The notes: a model not told the origin generated them from the letters alone. Shown: positions 11,116-23,045, numbered from the stretch's first letter. The stretch: DNA of 64,000 nucleotides from Asparagopsis taxiformis (GCA_030407315.1 JALQPE010000135.1:1-64000), one strand, 5' to 3'. Numbers and translations: made by a program.

Positions 11116-12188
11116 TGAAATTAGTTCTTAATAGCATTCTATGGCAGGCATCAAGGCCGCCTTCAAGTAAACGATGAAAGTTAGGCTAGTACATGACGTT
11201 TGCGTATGTAGACGGGTCAGGAGATATACAATACTCAATTTAATATGAGAAGGGAGGAAACTATGGCGGGCACTACTTGAATAGAACAAGGTAATATCGC
11301 AGTCGTCTTTGGTTGCAAAATTGAGGTGAGGAAGGCTTACAGATGATGCAGTTTCGCTGGGGTGCTGACAGCAAAGTCATCGTTACGATGACTTTGCTGT
11401 AATGTTGATTTCTTACAGCAAAGTCATCGTAACGATGACTTTGCTGTAAGAAATCAAATCATTACAGCGGCCACAATTTTTTACCGGGTAAAAAATTCTT
11501 GCTGATTTTTTTACCCGGTAAATTTTCTCACCACTGTAATCAAACCTTTCCTTACAGCAAAGTCATCGTAACGATGACTTTGCTGTAAGCATCCCGGGTA
11601 AACGGCTTCGGCTGTAAGCGGTTGGGAGTTTCGTCCGTCTCCCACCCTGGGAAGGGTGAGAAGGGAAGTGTGGAGCCGGGAACATCGTACAACGATGGTT
11701 TGGACGGCTGTTGACGGCTCTGGGGAGCACTCTGCGTCGTGCAAGCCTGGTTTGCGCTGGCTGCACTACCTGGAATTGAACGGTTCTGTGCGCAAAGTTT
11801 ACTCATGAAGGAGGTAGGGTGTTGTGTACCACACCAACCATAGTTACTAACATTTGCAGTGTACTCTAGTGATGTAATTATTATTCTAGTTTCTAACTAT
11901 ACAATGATATTAAGTAAGTCAGATGTGCACAGAGCATGGTCTAAGCCTAGCACGGTAGAGAAAGATGGAAAAAAGATTGAAGGGTAGGCATGCAGAGGTA
12001 TGAAGGCAGCAGTATGTGTAGACTATGCAGTGGTAAGAAAATATTTCATGCACCAAAGGGTGGGCAGAGTGACATTACAGACGTGGTGTGAAGGGGGAAG
12101 GTAGGTGGAGATGATGAAGGAGGACAACAGAAACGAGAGCGAGGGTTGAGACCAACGGCTTACAGATGGAGCAGTTTACCAGGGATGC
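11116..12188 (+). repeat. Foldback/palindrome cluster 1 and left part of the composite repeat
   Basis: No gene was seen. Three copies of the palindrome around AGTCATCGTTACGATGACT (arms ACAGCAAAGTCATCG) lie at 11368-11400, 11413-11450 and 11551-11589, separated by TTTTTACCCGGTAAA palindromes. To their right, 11590-11770 is the arm seen again after 19060, 20293 and 21361. From about 11910 to 12188 lies a left-part sequence (GGTAGGCATGCAGAGGTATG...) found again at 19985, 20785 and 21845. Confidence 0.8.
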
Positions 12189-12452
12189 TTACAGCAAAGT
12201 CATCGTTACGATGACTTTGCTGTAAGGAAAGGTTTCATTACAGTGGCCATGATTTCTTTACCCGGTAAAAAATTCCTGGCCGCTGTAATGAAAACGTTTT
12301 CTTACAGCAAAGTCATCCTAACGATGACTTTGCTGTCAGGAAACAAAACATTACAGTGGCCATGATTTCTTTACCCGGTAAAAAAATTCTGGCCTCTCTA
12401 ATGAAACGTTTCCTTACAGCAAAGTCATCGTAACGATGGCTTTGCTGTAAGG
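12189..12452. repeat. Palindrome cluster 2
   Basis: Three ~38-bp palindromes (12189-12227, 12301-12339, 12412-12451) are spaced about 112 bp apart. The spacers include ACCCGGTAAAAAA half-palindromes and a GGCCATGATTTCTTTACC segment. The outer arms (GTTTACCAGGGATGC on the left, GGATCCTTGGTAAACTGCC on the right) are also inverted repeats. The whole block can fold into one long nested hairpin. Confidence 0.85.
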
Positions 12453-12683
12453 ATCCTTGGTAAACTGCCTGAGCTGTAATTGTCGTACAACGAAAAGTGA
12501 TGTGGAAGGTTCGGATTGGTCAACCGCTGAATATCATTACCAGGGTGTATACTAATAGGAATATGTCAGTTCTCTAAGTTTCGCCTATCTTACTCAGCTT
12601 ACGCAGCAAAACAGCTTGTCGTTCAGATCTTCTTCTCTCTTTCTCAATCTTTCACTCTTCGTTTGTCAATCACTCACCAAAGC

Positions 12684-13470
12684 AATGGCTCAACAATCCC
12701 CCAACGCTTTCGACCGCCAGGTTTGCTCTGCCAGCCGCCGTGACAACGATTCTCCACTCCTTCTCCACTCCTTCTCCCTCTCCTTCTCTGGCCCCCCCCT
12801 GTCCCCATGGACGTTTGCGAAGCTGCTGCAGCGCTGACCCAGCTCAGCCCAGCACCTAAGCCCGTCCCCTCCCCCCTTCCGCTTCCGATCCCGCGGTTGT
12901 CCCGACAATCGACGCTGGCGTTCCCGCAACTCCGCTCGCTCCGCTCAATCTGCCGAAGCGGCGCCAGCCGTCGAGGGATCTGGTGCTCCTCTGCCTAGCT
13001 CGCCTGCTCCGGACATGATCATCGCGTCCGGCAGCGACTTGGCAGAGGATGCGGAGAAGGTCGATGATCACAACGCTCGTGACATCGTACCGAACAAGCC
13101 TCTCCGCAGCACCAGGCTGGCCTACCCTGGCACAGTGCCCATCCCGGTGGATGTGGATTATGACATAAGTCCGGAGAGCTGCCGAAACATTCCAGTCTTC
13201 ATTTCCCCCTGGATGTTTCTCCCCCGGCAGTCGTGTCCAGGGTGGTCAGGCCGCATCGCGTTGATGAGTTGAGAAAACGTTTCCTCACTCGGGATTTTCC
13301 GTGATTGCTTCACGCGTGTCCGTCTGCGAGGTGATTGATTCCAATGCAAAAGTACGACTGCAATATGTCGATGGATCTCACCGAGTGACCGCGTTGAAGG
13401 CCATTCTCGAGTCGGCTGACCTGCTCCTGCAAAGGACAGTCCAGAATGGGAGGCACTACGGTGTTGAAAA
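12684..13470 (+). pseudogene. ParB-like domain gene fragment, frameshifted
   Basis: An ATG in good context (accaaagcaATGGCT) at 12684, after a pyrimidine-rich leader, opens MAQQSPNAFDRQ. Frames change several times. In successive frames one reads an acidic segment from 13015 (MIIASGSDLAEDAEK...), then VVRPHRVDELRKRFLTR near 13230-13290, then SVCEVIDSNAKVRLQYVDGS followed by HRVTALKAI at about 13320-13400. The VDGSHRVTALKA string matches the ParB-type DGxHR box and resembles VIDGLHRLNAM of the 1310-residue transposon protein (residues 322-332). The fragment ends at about 13470, where a repetitive element beginning ACTACGGTGTTGAAAAGGGG interrupts it. The same element start recurs at about 19924. 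It is a probable relic of a ParB/dioxygenase gene. Confidence 0.6.
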
Positions 13471-14190
13471 GGGGGCCTCAGACAGTACTGCGAGACAGTG
13501 ATTTTTACTGTCTGAGACAGTAAAAATCACTATGCGGCAAATGAAAATTAATGCCACACTTGGAGACAGTGATTTGCACTGTCTGGCAGACAGTACGGAA
13601 CACTGTCTGCAGACAGTAAAAAACACTGTCTCACAGTACTGTCTGAGGCAGTGAATGGAGACAGTAAAAATTAATGATTTATTCAATAGTTGGATATGAT
13701 GTAATTTACTGTACTGGGCAGTGTTGGCGGATAGTGTTTTGTATTGGCCAAGGCAACATGGCCGGATAGTGAAATACGCTGCCTGGGACAATAGATGGAA
13801 CCAACACGGTGCACTGTCCTGGGCAGTACCTGGAGACAGTGATTTTCACTGTCCTGGGCAGTACCTGGAGACAGTACTTTGTGCTGCCCTGGGCAGTACC
13901 TGTAGACAGTACTTTGTGCTGCCCTGGGCAGTACCTGTAGACAGTATTTCGTGCTGCCCTGGGCAGCACCTGTAGACAGTACTTTGTGCTGCCCTGGGCA
14001 GCACCTGTAGACAGTACTTTGTGCTGCCCTGGGCAGCACCTGGAGATAGTACTTTGTGCTGTCCTGGGCAGCACCTGGAGACAGTATTTCGTGCTGCCCT
14101 GGGCAGCACCTGGAGACAGTATTTCGTGCTGCCCTGGGCAGCACCTGGAGACAGTAAAAGTAGTGTCCTGATATAGTAAAATTCGGTGTC
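13470..14190. repeat. ACAGT palindrome region with 35-bp minisatellite
   Basis: From 13470 to about 13835 are irregular short inverted repeats built on GACAGTAAAAATCACTGTC. From 13836 to 14155 lie nine units of 35 bp that begin ACAGTACTTTGTGCTGCCCT and contain the hairpin GTGCTGCCC/GGGCAGCAC. Unit starts fall at 13836, 13871, 13906, 13941, 13976, 14011, 14046, 14081 and 14116. Both strands can form a series of GC-rich hairpins. Long frames across it are artefacts of the repeat. Confidence 0.9.
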
Positions 14191-16031
14191 TGGGAGTGGT
14201 GGATGAGATGGAGCGTCACGCTGTCGTGGGCATCTTTCTGGGGTAGAGGAAGGCAGTTCTAGCGCTATGAGGATGGGGCATGGACGGTATTCATATGGGA
14301 ATGGACAGAATAGTACGGCTAGGAATTTTTATTTCGTAGTGACTATGAGCTAGCGAGAGGTATACGCGGTAGGATAGGTAGCAATCTAAGAGGGTGCGAT
14401 ATGGGAAGCTTCACTCTGGATTTGTTTATTTGCGCAGGCTACATTGAGAATAAACAATCCCTATGTTAAAATGCTACTACAACTAACACTATTCCGACGA
14501 GTAAAACTAAAACTACTAGAAAGTCTAGAAATCTATCAACTGATTGAGCTGCATGAATAAGCTAGGAAATGAAGAGAAGAAGAAAAAATGATGTATAGAA
14601 AGGAAACAAGTTAGTGACGTTGAATTGGAGAGGGAAATTGATGGTGATTAGGAGACTAACGTACCTTAACAAATACCATTGCATCCCAATTGAGATATGT
14701 ACTCACAGGCAGAAAAGAAAATTAGTGGAGAAGTGGTAAGAGAGAAAGATAAATGAAAGTAGAAGTGGAACACTCACCGACTGGAAACCTGAGAAAGAGA
14801 AAACGAATAGAAAACTGGGTTAATGGCGTGAGTTGTGGAAACGTACCATCATGGTTCATATCCGTTGGAGACAAAGCAACAACTTTGGCCTTGGAAGCCG
14901 TATTGATGATCTAAAACTTACGCTTTGGAAGCAGTTTAGATGATCTATACGGCTTCCACGGCCAGGGTTGTTGCTTTGTTTCCGACGGATATGAAGATGG
15001 AAACAGGGATTTCCAGAATCTTTCGTTTAAGTAGTACTCTACGGGCGGAAATGACGTGTAGGAGAACAATAGAGGGATGAATTTGAACGGAGCGGTGCGA
15101 TGGGAGGCCCAGAAAAACGATACCTAGGCTGCGAATTACGCTTGGAAGCACATGATCTGGCAGAGGAGGCGCACATTATCGTATCTTCTACCGCCTTTTA
15201 TTGTCTAGAATGACGTCATCACTACAGAAATATAGGAAAAACACTAGCATATGGGGCCTACAGGACAGGCGGAGGTGAAGAGTAAGAAAAATGGCGCACT
15301 TTCCTGGACGAGGAGTCCGCGCTTCCAGTGATGATGTGGATGGTATATATCGATAACGTCATTGTATGCTCCGAGTACACTTGGCAGGCAGTCAAAGCGG
15401 GCCACGTGGATGGTGGCGGTTAGGAAACAGCAGTGTCGAAGAATTTTTATAATTTTCATGTTTCAAGCGAGCAGTGAGTCTGCATTGCAATATATAAATG
15501 TATCCTAATTTAAGATATCACACCGAGTACGATTCAACGAGACATCGTGTTTTCACCTTGTGAATAGGGCCGAGAATATGGTAGAGTATACGAGTAGGAA
15601 CTACGTGCATGAGAAAATCAGATTCAGTATTAGTGCTTAGAGCATCACTGCGTAACAAACGGAAGTGGATACGTCTTGGCCAGGATGGTGTTTAGGGAAT
15701 GCGATACAAGATAGCAAAACGATATTGAGTAGGTCGAGCCCGGATGAAATAGCAATCATTGTGCATAAAGTAATGAGCATAGGACAAATCATTGTGGTGA
15801 AACAGTTCATTGGATCGAATGAAAGCCAGGAAAGGTTTCTTAATGGTTGAATTTAGTGGCGGAGAAATATAATTCTGCACTATAGCGGAGAAGTAGCGGA
15901 GAAGAGTAAATCTCCTTCAGCAAGCGAGACATGCATCAATATTGCCCAGTATAGTTCGTCTGAAGTGCAAGTTGAACCTCGCAAAGTGAATATCAGAGGT
16001 CGTTGGCTAGTGGTTGAAGAAGTCTGCAACG
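14191..16031. other. AT-rich spacer without recognisable gene
   Basis: I find no convincing ORF here. The one clear structure is the inverted repeat at 14857-14993, annotated separately. The last 50 bp before 16032 (CAGAGGTCGTTGGCTAGTGG...) resemble the stretch directly upstream of 9045 and so belong to the decayed dioxygenase-like gene. Confidence 0.5.
14857..14993. repeat. Hairpin: 55-bp imperfect arms, 27-bp loop
   Basis: The arm at 14857-14911 (CATATCCGTTGGAGACAAAG...) is the imperfect reverse complement of 14939-14993 (...TTTCCGACGGATATG). Matches are close to 90 percent by eye. It could be a small foldback element or a small-RNA hairpin precursor. Confidence 0.8.
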
Positions 16032-18206
16032 ATGGAGCAATTCTTGAAAACGGATTTGGCTGCAGAAAACTATTCCGAACAGGCCAGAGTTCGTGCAGTT
16101 CTCTTCGACGGAGAATCTGGCTGGGTGTACGGTGAAATTGTTGTTCAACGGATCGTTTAGGGGTGCTCCGGACGTCCAAAATTGTGTCAACCTCGAGATG
16201 ACGGCGTACTACACTTGTAGCCGTTGGTGGGCCGGGCTGAAACCGAACTCGGTTGGTACCATTGGGCAGGAATGGATTGCTGGTTTGTTGGAAATCTTCG
16301 GGTACGTGAAGGAGGTGGCCGAGTATTGGAACGTTTCGGATGTGTTGAGGATGCTGGATGGCTCCATTCCCAGCGTGGGTGACCCGAGCAAGAGCTTCGA
16401 CATTCACTCACGCGTTGTCGAAGTTTTTGCGCTGATGGTGCCCAAGAAGGGGTTCTGAGCGGACTTACATCCCAAGGAAGGCCCTCCCAATGGCTCCAAG
16501 TTTGAGAAAATCTTTCCCAATCGGAAGTCTATGTTTTGAAAGGACGCCAGGAAAATGCTCCTGCGCGTAACTGGCTACCGCGACATGTAAATGCGGAAAC
16601 AATTTTACGTGGTGGACCCACACATCCCACATGCTGCGCTCCCAGTCACATGTGGTCATGATTCCGCCAACCCTTCCCCTTCCATTTCCCTGACCATCCC
16701 TTCATCCTCCATTCCTTTGCCTTTGAAGAATCCAATTTAGGTAGTACCACCTCAATTAGATTCTTCCAGCTATTCCGAGGCTGCCTCTGTTTCTGCCACT
16801 ACCCCTGTCGTGTCTGCATCGTCCGGAGTGGAAACTTCTGGGAAAGTGATGCCCAAAAGGAGTACCTGCCTGAAAGAGAGTCGTTCCGGTCGTGGTGGAA
16901 CAGCGACGGCGGGTGGTGCGAGCCCTGTTCAGGTCGTCGAGCTGGAGAGCGCACCCAAGGATGCGGGTAAAAGCTCCATCCTTGGGAAGCGCAACTGGGA
17001 AACCGCTTCTGCGACGCCCGAGCCCTCTACCAAATTTGGTACTTTTAAAAGAGGAAGCTCAGTGAGACTTCATCAAAGTCGTCGTCAAAGAAATCCAAGT
17101 CGGCTTCCAGAGGACGTTCTCGGGAGCCGATTCTCCAGTTCGACGACGCCCATGAAAATCCTATTCCCGACAGTATCGTCGATGAGAATGTGGCCGCCGT
17201 TCTCCCCAGCGCAATTGCGTCTGGTAGCCCGATGAAGTACTACATGGAAATTACGACGGTAGAGACGGTGCGGGCGGAAATAAAGGCGGCAGCATTCCTG
17301 GCAGCTGCATCGCCAGGTGCTGAGGACTCGGTGGTGGAATAGTACTTTGCGGTGAAGCGGCGTTGCTGGACAACATGGGGGTGGTTGTTGTGGAAGGCCT
17401 CTTGCAGTCGTCCACGGCTGGTAGCGCGACGCATGACCTCTTCAGTCACTTTTCTCGACAGTTCCAGCTGGTTGAGGAGGTTGAAAAGCCACAGAAACCC
17501 TCCCAGCAGTCTGATTCTGATTATGAAGACAGGAAACCACAGGACGAGCCCCCAGATTTCGCCAAGCCCGGTTTTGATCCTTCGCCGTGGCATTTCATCC
17601 ACAACGTGGGTGCTGCGAAGGACCGCATAGATGGTGGTCGTGGGCGACTCCCCCTGCCGCGGTGTGAATTGTGCGACAAGCTGGAGGAGGGGAATTTGGA
17701 TATGTACAGGAACAAGTTGGTGGCAGAGCTTGCTCTTGGTGTTTGTGCGGATTTCTTGAAGTTGGGAATGGAGGGTGAGGATCCTGTCTTTTTCCCGAAG
17801 ACAGGATTACGGCTGCTTCTTAAAACAGATGGGGCTGCGGACCAGGATGGGCACACGGACTTCTGAGTATCCCAATTTTGAGGAGTCGGACCTACCCAAT
17901 CCCCATCCTATTTCATGATGTCGAGCGGATCCGATGGGTTCTTTATAGTAGCTGCACCTTATAGTCATGTATGCCTGGTCCATACGGACGCCGACATGTG
18001 GAAGGTTCCCGTTAACCACTTTTATGTGCCACCCTATTCCGTCTTAGTTGATCGCGGTGACCTTTACCATTACGGGGTCGGCTTCAGGTGAGGAGATCTT
18101 CCTGTGGGAGCAGAATTTAGTCTATGGTCTGCCCACGCGCGGCCACATCTACTTGAAGACTGAGAAGGACGTCCTCACGGACCACATCCACACCGTCGAA
18201 TATTAA
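16032..18206 (+). pseudogene. Decayed paralog of the dioxygenase-like gene at 9045
   Basis: It starts at ATG 16032 (MEQFLKTDLAAEN), nearly the same N-terminus and upstream sequence as the 9045 gene. Coding pieces follow in changing frames: a GQEWIAGLLEIFGYVKE segment (to about 16458, ending in a stop), a Ser/Lys-rich linker (16810-17235), a YYMEITTVETVRAEI segment with a nearby in-frame TAG (about 17240-17340), then GVVVVEGLLQS and LELA-type helices to FFPKTGLRLLLK and GHTDF followed by a stop at 17866. Beyond it one still reads PSYFMMSSGSDGFF, VPPYSVLVDRGDLYHYG and finally KTEKDVLTDHIHTVEY with TAA at 18206. The HxD pair and distal His are still visible. With several stops and frameshifts it is almost certainly non-functional. 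Confidence 0.7.
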
Positions 18207-18489
18207 AAGTATGACAGGAGCAATAGATAGCATACGAGAAGTATTAAAACCTATGCTATTGTTCCCTGCTATGAAGTTCTGTCTTTCTCATCTCAACATT
18301 ATTCGCTTAGCCCACCTTTCTATTTTCATCTATACATCTGACCTTCATGTCATAGTTTAGTGCTACTAAGCCTATTGATTGCTACATTTTTGTATTAGTC
18401 TACAACTTTACATGATTTCACTAGCTAGACCGTAGGGGGGACTAGTTTTAGACCTTGACAACCCGTGAGGTTCGACTATAAGAGACGTT
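18207..18489. other. Short spacer, nothing recognised
   Basis: AT-rich sequence without ORF or repeat that I recognise. It separates the dioxygenase-like relic from the foldback element. Confidence 0.5.
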
Positions 18490-19230
18490 GCTGAGATAAC
18501 ACATGACACAGAATGCTCCTGGAAGCCACTCACAGCCGTACAAACGTTCTGCTGAGCCATGTTCCTGACTTCCCAATTCCTTGCTCACCCTTCCCTAGGT
18601 GGGAGGGGGACGGAACTCTCAGCCCCTTACAGCGGAAGCCGTTTACCGGGGATTCTTACAGCAAAGTCATCGTTACGATGACTTTGCTGTAAGAAAGCGT
18701 TTCCATTACAGTGGCCAAGAATTTTTTCACCGGGTAAAAAAAACCATGGCAGCTGTAATGATTTATTTTCTTACAGCAAAGTCATCGTAACGATGACTTT
18801 GCTGTAAGGAAACGTTTCCATTGCAGTGGCCAAAGAAATTTTACCGGGTAAAAAATCAGCAAGAATTTTTACCGGGTGAAAAATCGTGGCTGCTGTAATG
18901 ATTTATTTTCTTACAGCAAAGTCATCGTTACGATGACTTTGCTGTAAGAAAGCGTTTCAATTACAGTGGCCAAGAATTTTTTTACCGGGTAAAAAATCAT
19001 GGCTGCTGTAATGATTTATTTTCTTACAGCAAAGTCATCGTAACGATGACTTTGCTGTAAGCATCCCTGGTAAATTGCTTCCGCTGTAAGCGGCAGGGAC
19101 TTCCGTCCTTTTCCGACCTAGGGAAGGGTGAGGAAGGAATTATGAAGTCAGGAAACAGGGTATAGGAATGGTATGGACGGCTGTAGGCGGCATTAGGTAA
19201 CACATTTTGTTGTTTACACCCGGTTTGAGC
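18490..19230. repeat. Foldback element with nested palindromes
   Basis: The outer arms of roughly 170 bp are inverted relative to each other. The left arm (18490-18660) contains TTCCTGACTTC, CTCACCCTTCCCTAGG and GCGGAAGCCGTTTACCGGGG. The right arm (19060-19230) contains their complements. Between them sit four palindromes (18655-18693, 18770-18809, 18909-18948, 19021-19060) separated by TTTTACCGGGTAAAAAA palindromes and by CATTACAGTGGCCA/CTGTAATG pairs. No ORF is present. This is the most complete member of a family also seen at 11368, 12189, 20257, 21043 and 23046. Confidence 0.85.
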
Positions 19231-19984
19231 TGGGTGTTGTGTCTAGTATGGTTGGAGGAGTGTACGAAATTTCTACCACGTGGTCGGAAATGGTTCAATT
19301 TTCTCACGACAGAGATTCTGACTTTCGAAATTCAAACTCGTTAAAGTGGGCTGGAGTTGGTGTGAACACCTCCAGGACCTCTGGGAAGGATCTGGTAACA
19401 CATGTCCTGTGACTGCACGCGGTTATCCTCTCTGAAATCAACCATAGATTATCGGAGGGCAAAATCTACTCTTGGTGCCTTGTGGCACATTGACAATACA
19501 AAACCGTCTGTTTCCAGTTTTTATATACTTTACTCTCGAGTAGATAGGATTTCAGCTGTCCAAGTAAAGAATGGGCCATATAAATGTTTCATTTCAACAC
19601 AAGCATTGTGCAATTCAACCTCTTCCAGGTCCAAAAACTTGTCCAGAGTACACTTCCAGGCCATCGCCTGGGAGCGTACTCTGGACAATTTTTTGGACTA
19701 AGTGCACTTTCAAGTGCATGCACTTGGAGGCATCCAGTCCAAATCTACGTCGTTCCGACAAAGTTGAATTTTGGCCATGGCCGAAATTCATCATATCTGC
19801 AGTTGTGAGAATCTGATGACCAAAAATCGATGCATTCTGCCAGCCCTAATGCGCAAGCCAGAAGCTTTACGGACAGATAAAACACCTTTCTGTAATCCCC
19901 AGAGCCACTCCAGCCCTTATACACTACGGTGTTGAAAAGGGGGCCTCAGACAGTACGGTGAGACAGTGATTTTTACTGCCTCAC
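19231..19984 (+). repeat. Composite repeat right part and single satellite unit
   Basis: 19310-19500 (CAAACTCGTTAAAGTGGGCT..., AACACCTCCAGGACCTCTGG...) recurs at 20540-20720 and 21600-21790. 19755-19920 is one unit of the ~165-170 bp repeat tandemly arranged at 22250-22950. At about 19924 the element start ACTACGGTGTTGAAAAGGGG that interrupts the ParB-like fragment recurs. No gene was seen. Confidence 0.7.
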
Positions 19985-22075
19985 TGTACAATGATCTTCA
20001 GGAAGTAGGATATTCTCTAAGCCTAGCACGGGAGAGAAAGATTGAAGCGTAGGCATGCAGAAGTATAGAGGCAATAGTATGTGTAGACTATGGCAGTGGT
20101 AGAAAAGTATTTCATGCACGAAAAGGACTGGTAGAGTGACACTAGAGAAGTGATGCTTAGCAGGAAGGGATGTGGAGATGATGAAGGAGGACAACAGACA
20201 TGAGATCGAGGGTTGAGACCAACGGCTTACAGACGGAGCAGTTACCAGGGATGTTTTAACGCAAAGTCATCGTTACGATGAACTTTGCTGTAAGCATCCC
20301 TGGTAAACTGCCTCAGCTGTAAGCGGCTGGGAGCTTGGTCCCTCCCTCACCTTGGGAAGGGTGAGCAAGGATTGTGAAGCCGTAAAACATGGCAGAGGGA
20401 TGGTTTTGGACGGCTGTTAGCGGTGTTTGGGGAGCACTCTGCGTCGTGCTAACCCAGTCTGGGCTGGGTGCCCTGCCTGGTACGGCGGGAGGAGTGCACA
20501 AATTTCAAACACAATTTCCTCAAGAGTGAAATTCTGATTGTCGAAACTCAACCTCCCTAAAATGAACTAGAGCTGGCATGAGCACCTCCAGGACGTCTGG
20601 AAAGGTACTGACAGCACATTTTCGAGCATTGGCGCAGCTGTTCTCTCTGAGATCAAGCATAGAGTATCCGTGGCCAGATTCTATTCCTGGTGCCGTGTGG
20701 CACAGTGACCACACCAAATCGCCCTTTTTAGCAGACTATAGATTTGAGTTACTAGGAATCTAGCTGCCTTCAATACCAACATAGTTGGTAAGTAGGCTAG
20801 CCTAGGATTGTAGGAAAATCAGGAAGGATGGGAGGGTAGGTATGCAGCAACATGAAGGGGATAGTATGAGTAGATTATGGCGGTGGTAGAGAAGGATTGC
20901 ACTCACTGAAGGGTCGGCTGGAGTGACACCGGAGTCGACATAGAAGGGAGGTTGGGATAGGCTGGGATGGAGGAAGACAAGAGACATGAGAGAGAGGGTG
21001 AAGCCAGACCGCTTACAGCTGAGGCAGTTTACCGCGGGTGCTGACAGCAAAGTCATCGTTACGATGACTTTGCTGTAAGAAAAGAAAACATTACAGCAGG
21101 CACGTTTTTTTAACCCGGTAAAAAAATTCTTGGTGATTTTTTACCGGTAAAAATTCTTCGCCTACTGTAATGTTTCCTTTTCTTACAGCAAAGTCATCGT
21201 TACGATGACTTTGCTGTAAGAAAACGTTTCATTACAGTAGCCACGATTTTTTACCCGGTAAAAAATTCTTGGTGATTTTTTCACCCGGTAAAATCCTTCG
21301 CCCACTGTAATGTTTTCTTTTCTTACAGCAAAGTCATCGTAACGATGACTTTGCTGTAAGCATCCCTGGTAAACTGCCTCAGCTGTAAGCGTCTGGTACC
21401 TTGGTCCCTCTCTCACTTTGGGAAGGTGAGATAGGAATTTTGAAGTCGGGAACATTGTGGAAGGATGGTTTCGACGGCTTCGGGCGGCTTTGAAGAGCAA
21501 TCTGTGTCTTGTTCACCCGGGCTGAACTACCTAAAAAGTTCAGTATTGGGAGAGCAGCACGGTAAATTTCGACCACCATTTTCTCACGACAGAGATTCTG
21601 GCGGTCGAAATTCAAACTCGTTAAAATGGACTAGAGTTGGTGTGAACACCTCCAGGACCTCTGGAAAGGTACTACCTGCACATTTCCGAGGCTACAAGAA
21701 GCCGGTCTCTCCAATATCAAGCATAGATTATCGGTGCGCAAATCTACTCCTGGTGCTGTGTAGCACATTGACTATACAAAACCGTCGTTTTCCGTTATAA
21801 TAAACTATACTCTCAAGTAGGTAGGAATCTAGATATTCACCTTACATCGATGGTTATGAAGTAGGTTAGCCTAGGACTGAAGGACAGAAGGTAAAGGATA
21901 GGATGGTAGGCATGGGGTAAATGAAGTGGTGGTATGAGTAGAATACGGAAGTGGTAGACAGGTATTTAATGCACAGGAGGGGCGTGTGAAGTGACACCAG
22001 AGGCGCGGTGCGTCACAGGAAGGAAGACTGGAATGATGAAGGAGAACTAGAGGCATGAGAGATAGGTTGTTGAGG
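19985..22075 (+). repeat. Two-and-a-half tandem copies of a ~0.8-1.06 kb composite repeat
   Basis: Left parts start near 19985, 20785 and 21845 (…AGGCATGCAG…GGAGGACAACAGA-like). Each is followed by one or three palindromes (20257-20293; 21043-21079, 21181-21220, 21322-21361) and a right part containing AACACCTCCAGGAC. The third copy stops after its left part. The same left part occurs alone at 11910-12188. There is no coding potential that I would trust. Confidence 0.75.
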
Positions 22076-22249
22076 CATGCTTCTAGCTCTATTATATAAC
22101 TACATTGCTCCTCTATAGGCTACGCAATCCATTCCAGCAGTTCTAGTTAAAAATGGACTATATGAATGTTTCATTTCAATATCAGCATTGTGCAGTTGAG
22201 CCTCTTCAAGGTCCGAAAACTTGTCCAGAGTACGCTTCCAGGCCACTTG

Positions 22250-22950
22250 AAGGCATCCAGAACACTTGCACTTCGTTCTTGCAAAGTTCAATTTTGGCTA
22301 TCACATCTCCAGTTGTGGGAGTCTGGTGACCAAAAGTCGATGCATTCTGGAATCCCTACCACGCAATTCAACAGCTTTACGGACACATAAACACTTTTCC
22401 GTACTCCCTAGAGCCACTCCAGCCCTTACGGATCACTTACACTTCGTTCCGACAAAGTTCAATTTTGGCCATCACATCTCAGTTGTGAGAATCTGGTGAC
22501 CAAAAATTAGTGAACTCCGGAAGCTGTACCTCGCAAGCCACAGCTTTCAGGGCAAATAAAACCCATTACAGTACTCCCCAGACCCACTCCAACCTTACGA
22601 CCACTTGCACTTCGTTCGACAAAGTTCAATTTTGGCCATCACATCTTCAGTTGTGGGATCTGGTGACCAAACTCGATGCATTCTGTCAGCCCTAATGCGC
22701 AAGCCAGCAGCTTTACGAACCATAGACACTTTTCGTACTCCCTAGACCCACTCCAACCCTTACAGACCATTGCACATCATTCGGACAAAGTTCCATTTTG
22801 ACCATCACATCTCCAGTTGTGAGAATCTGATGACCAAAAATCGATGAATTATACCAACCCTTCCACGCAAGCGAGAAAGCTTGAGTGCAATTAAAACAAG
22901 TTTTAGTGCTCCCTAGAACCACCCCAACCGTTTCAGACCACTTTGCAGCC
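22250..22950 (+). repeat. Satellite-like tandem repeat, ~165-170 bp, about four units
   Basis: The unit contains ACAAAGTTCAATTTTGGCC, then CACATCTCCAGTTGTG, GTGACCAAAAATCGATGCAT and CCACTCCAGCCCTTA. The repeated ACAAAGTT box lies near 22275, 22449, 22617 and 22781. Divergence between units is moderate. A single unit lies at 19755-19920. Confidence 0.75.
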
Positions 22951-23045
22951 TTTTTCGCGAGGTCCGAAATCGTCTCCTTCTTCTTCCCGATTGAGAAACA
23001 TCAGTCCCTCTCATATGCTTACAGAGAAGTTGGTTTACCATGGTT

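Noticed and set aside
13683..14219. Minus-strand frame of 178 codons with repeated Cys/Gly/Ala motifs
   Set aside because: It is a by-product of the 35-bp minisatellite; the same happens in several frames and strands.
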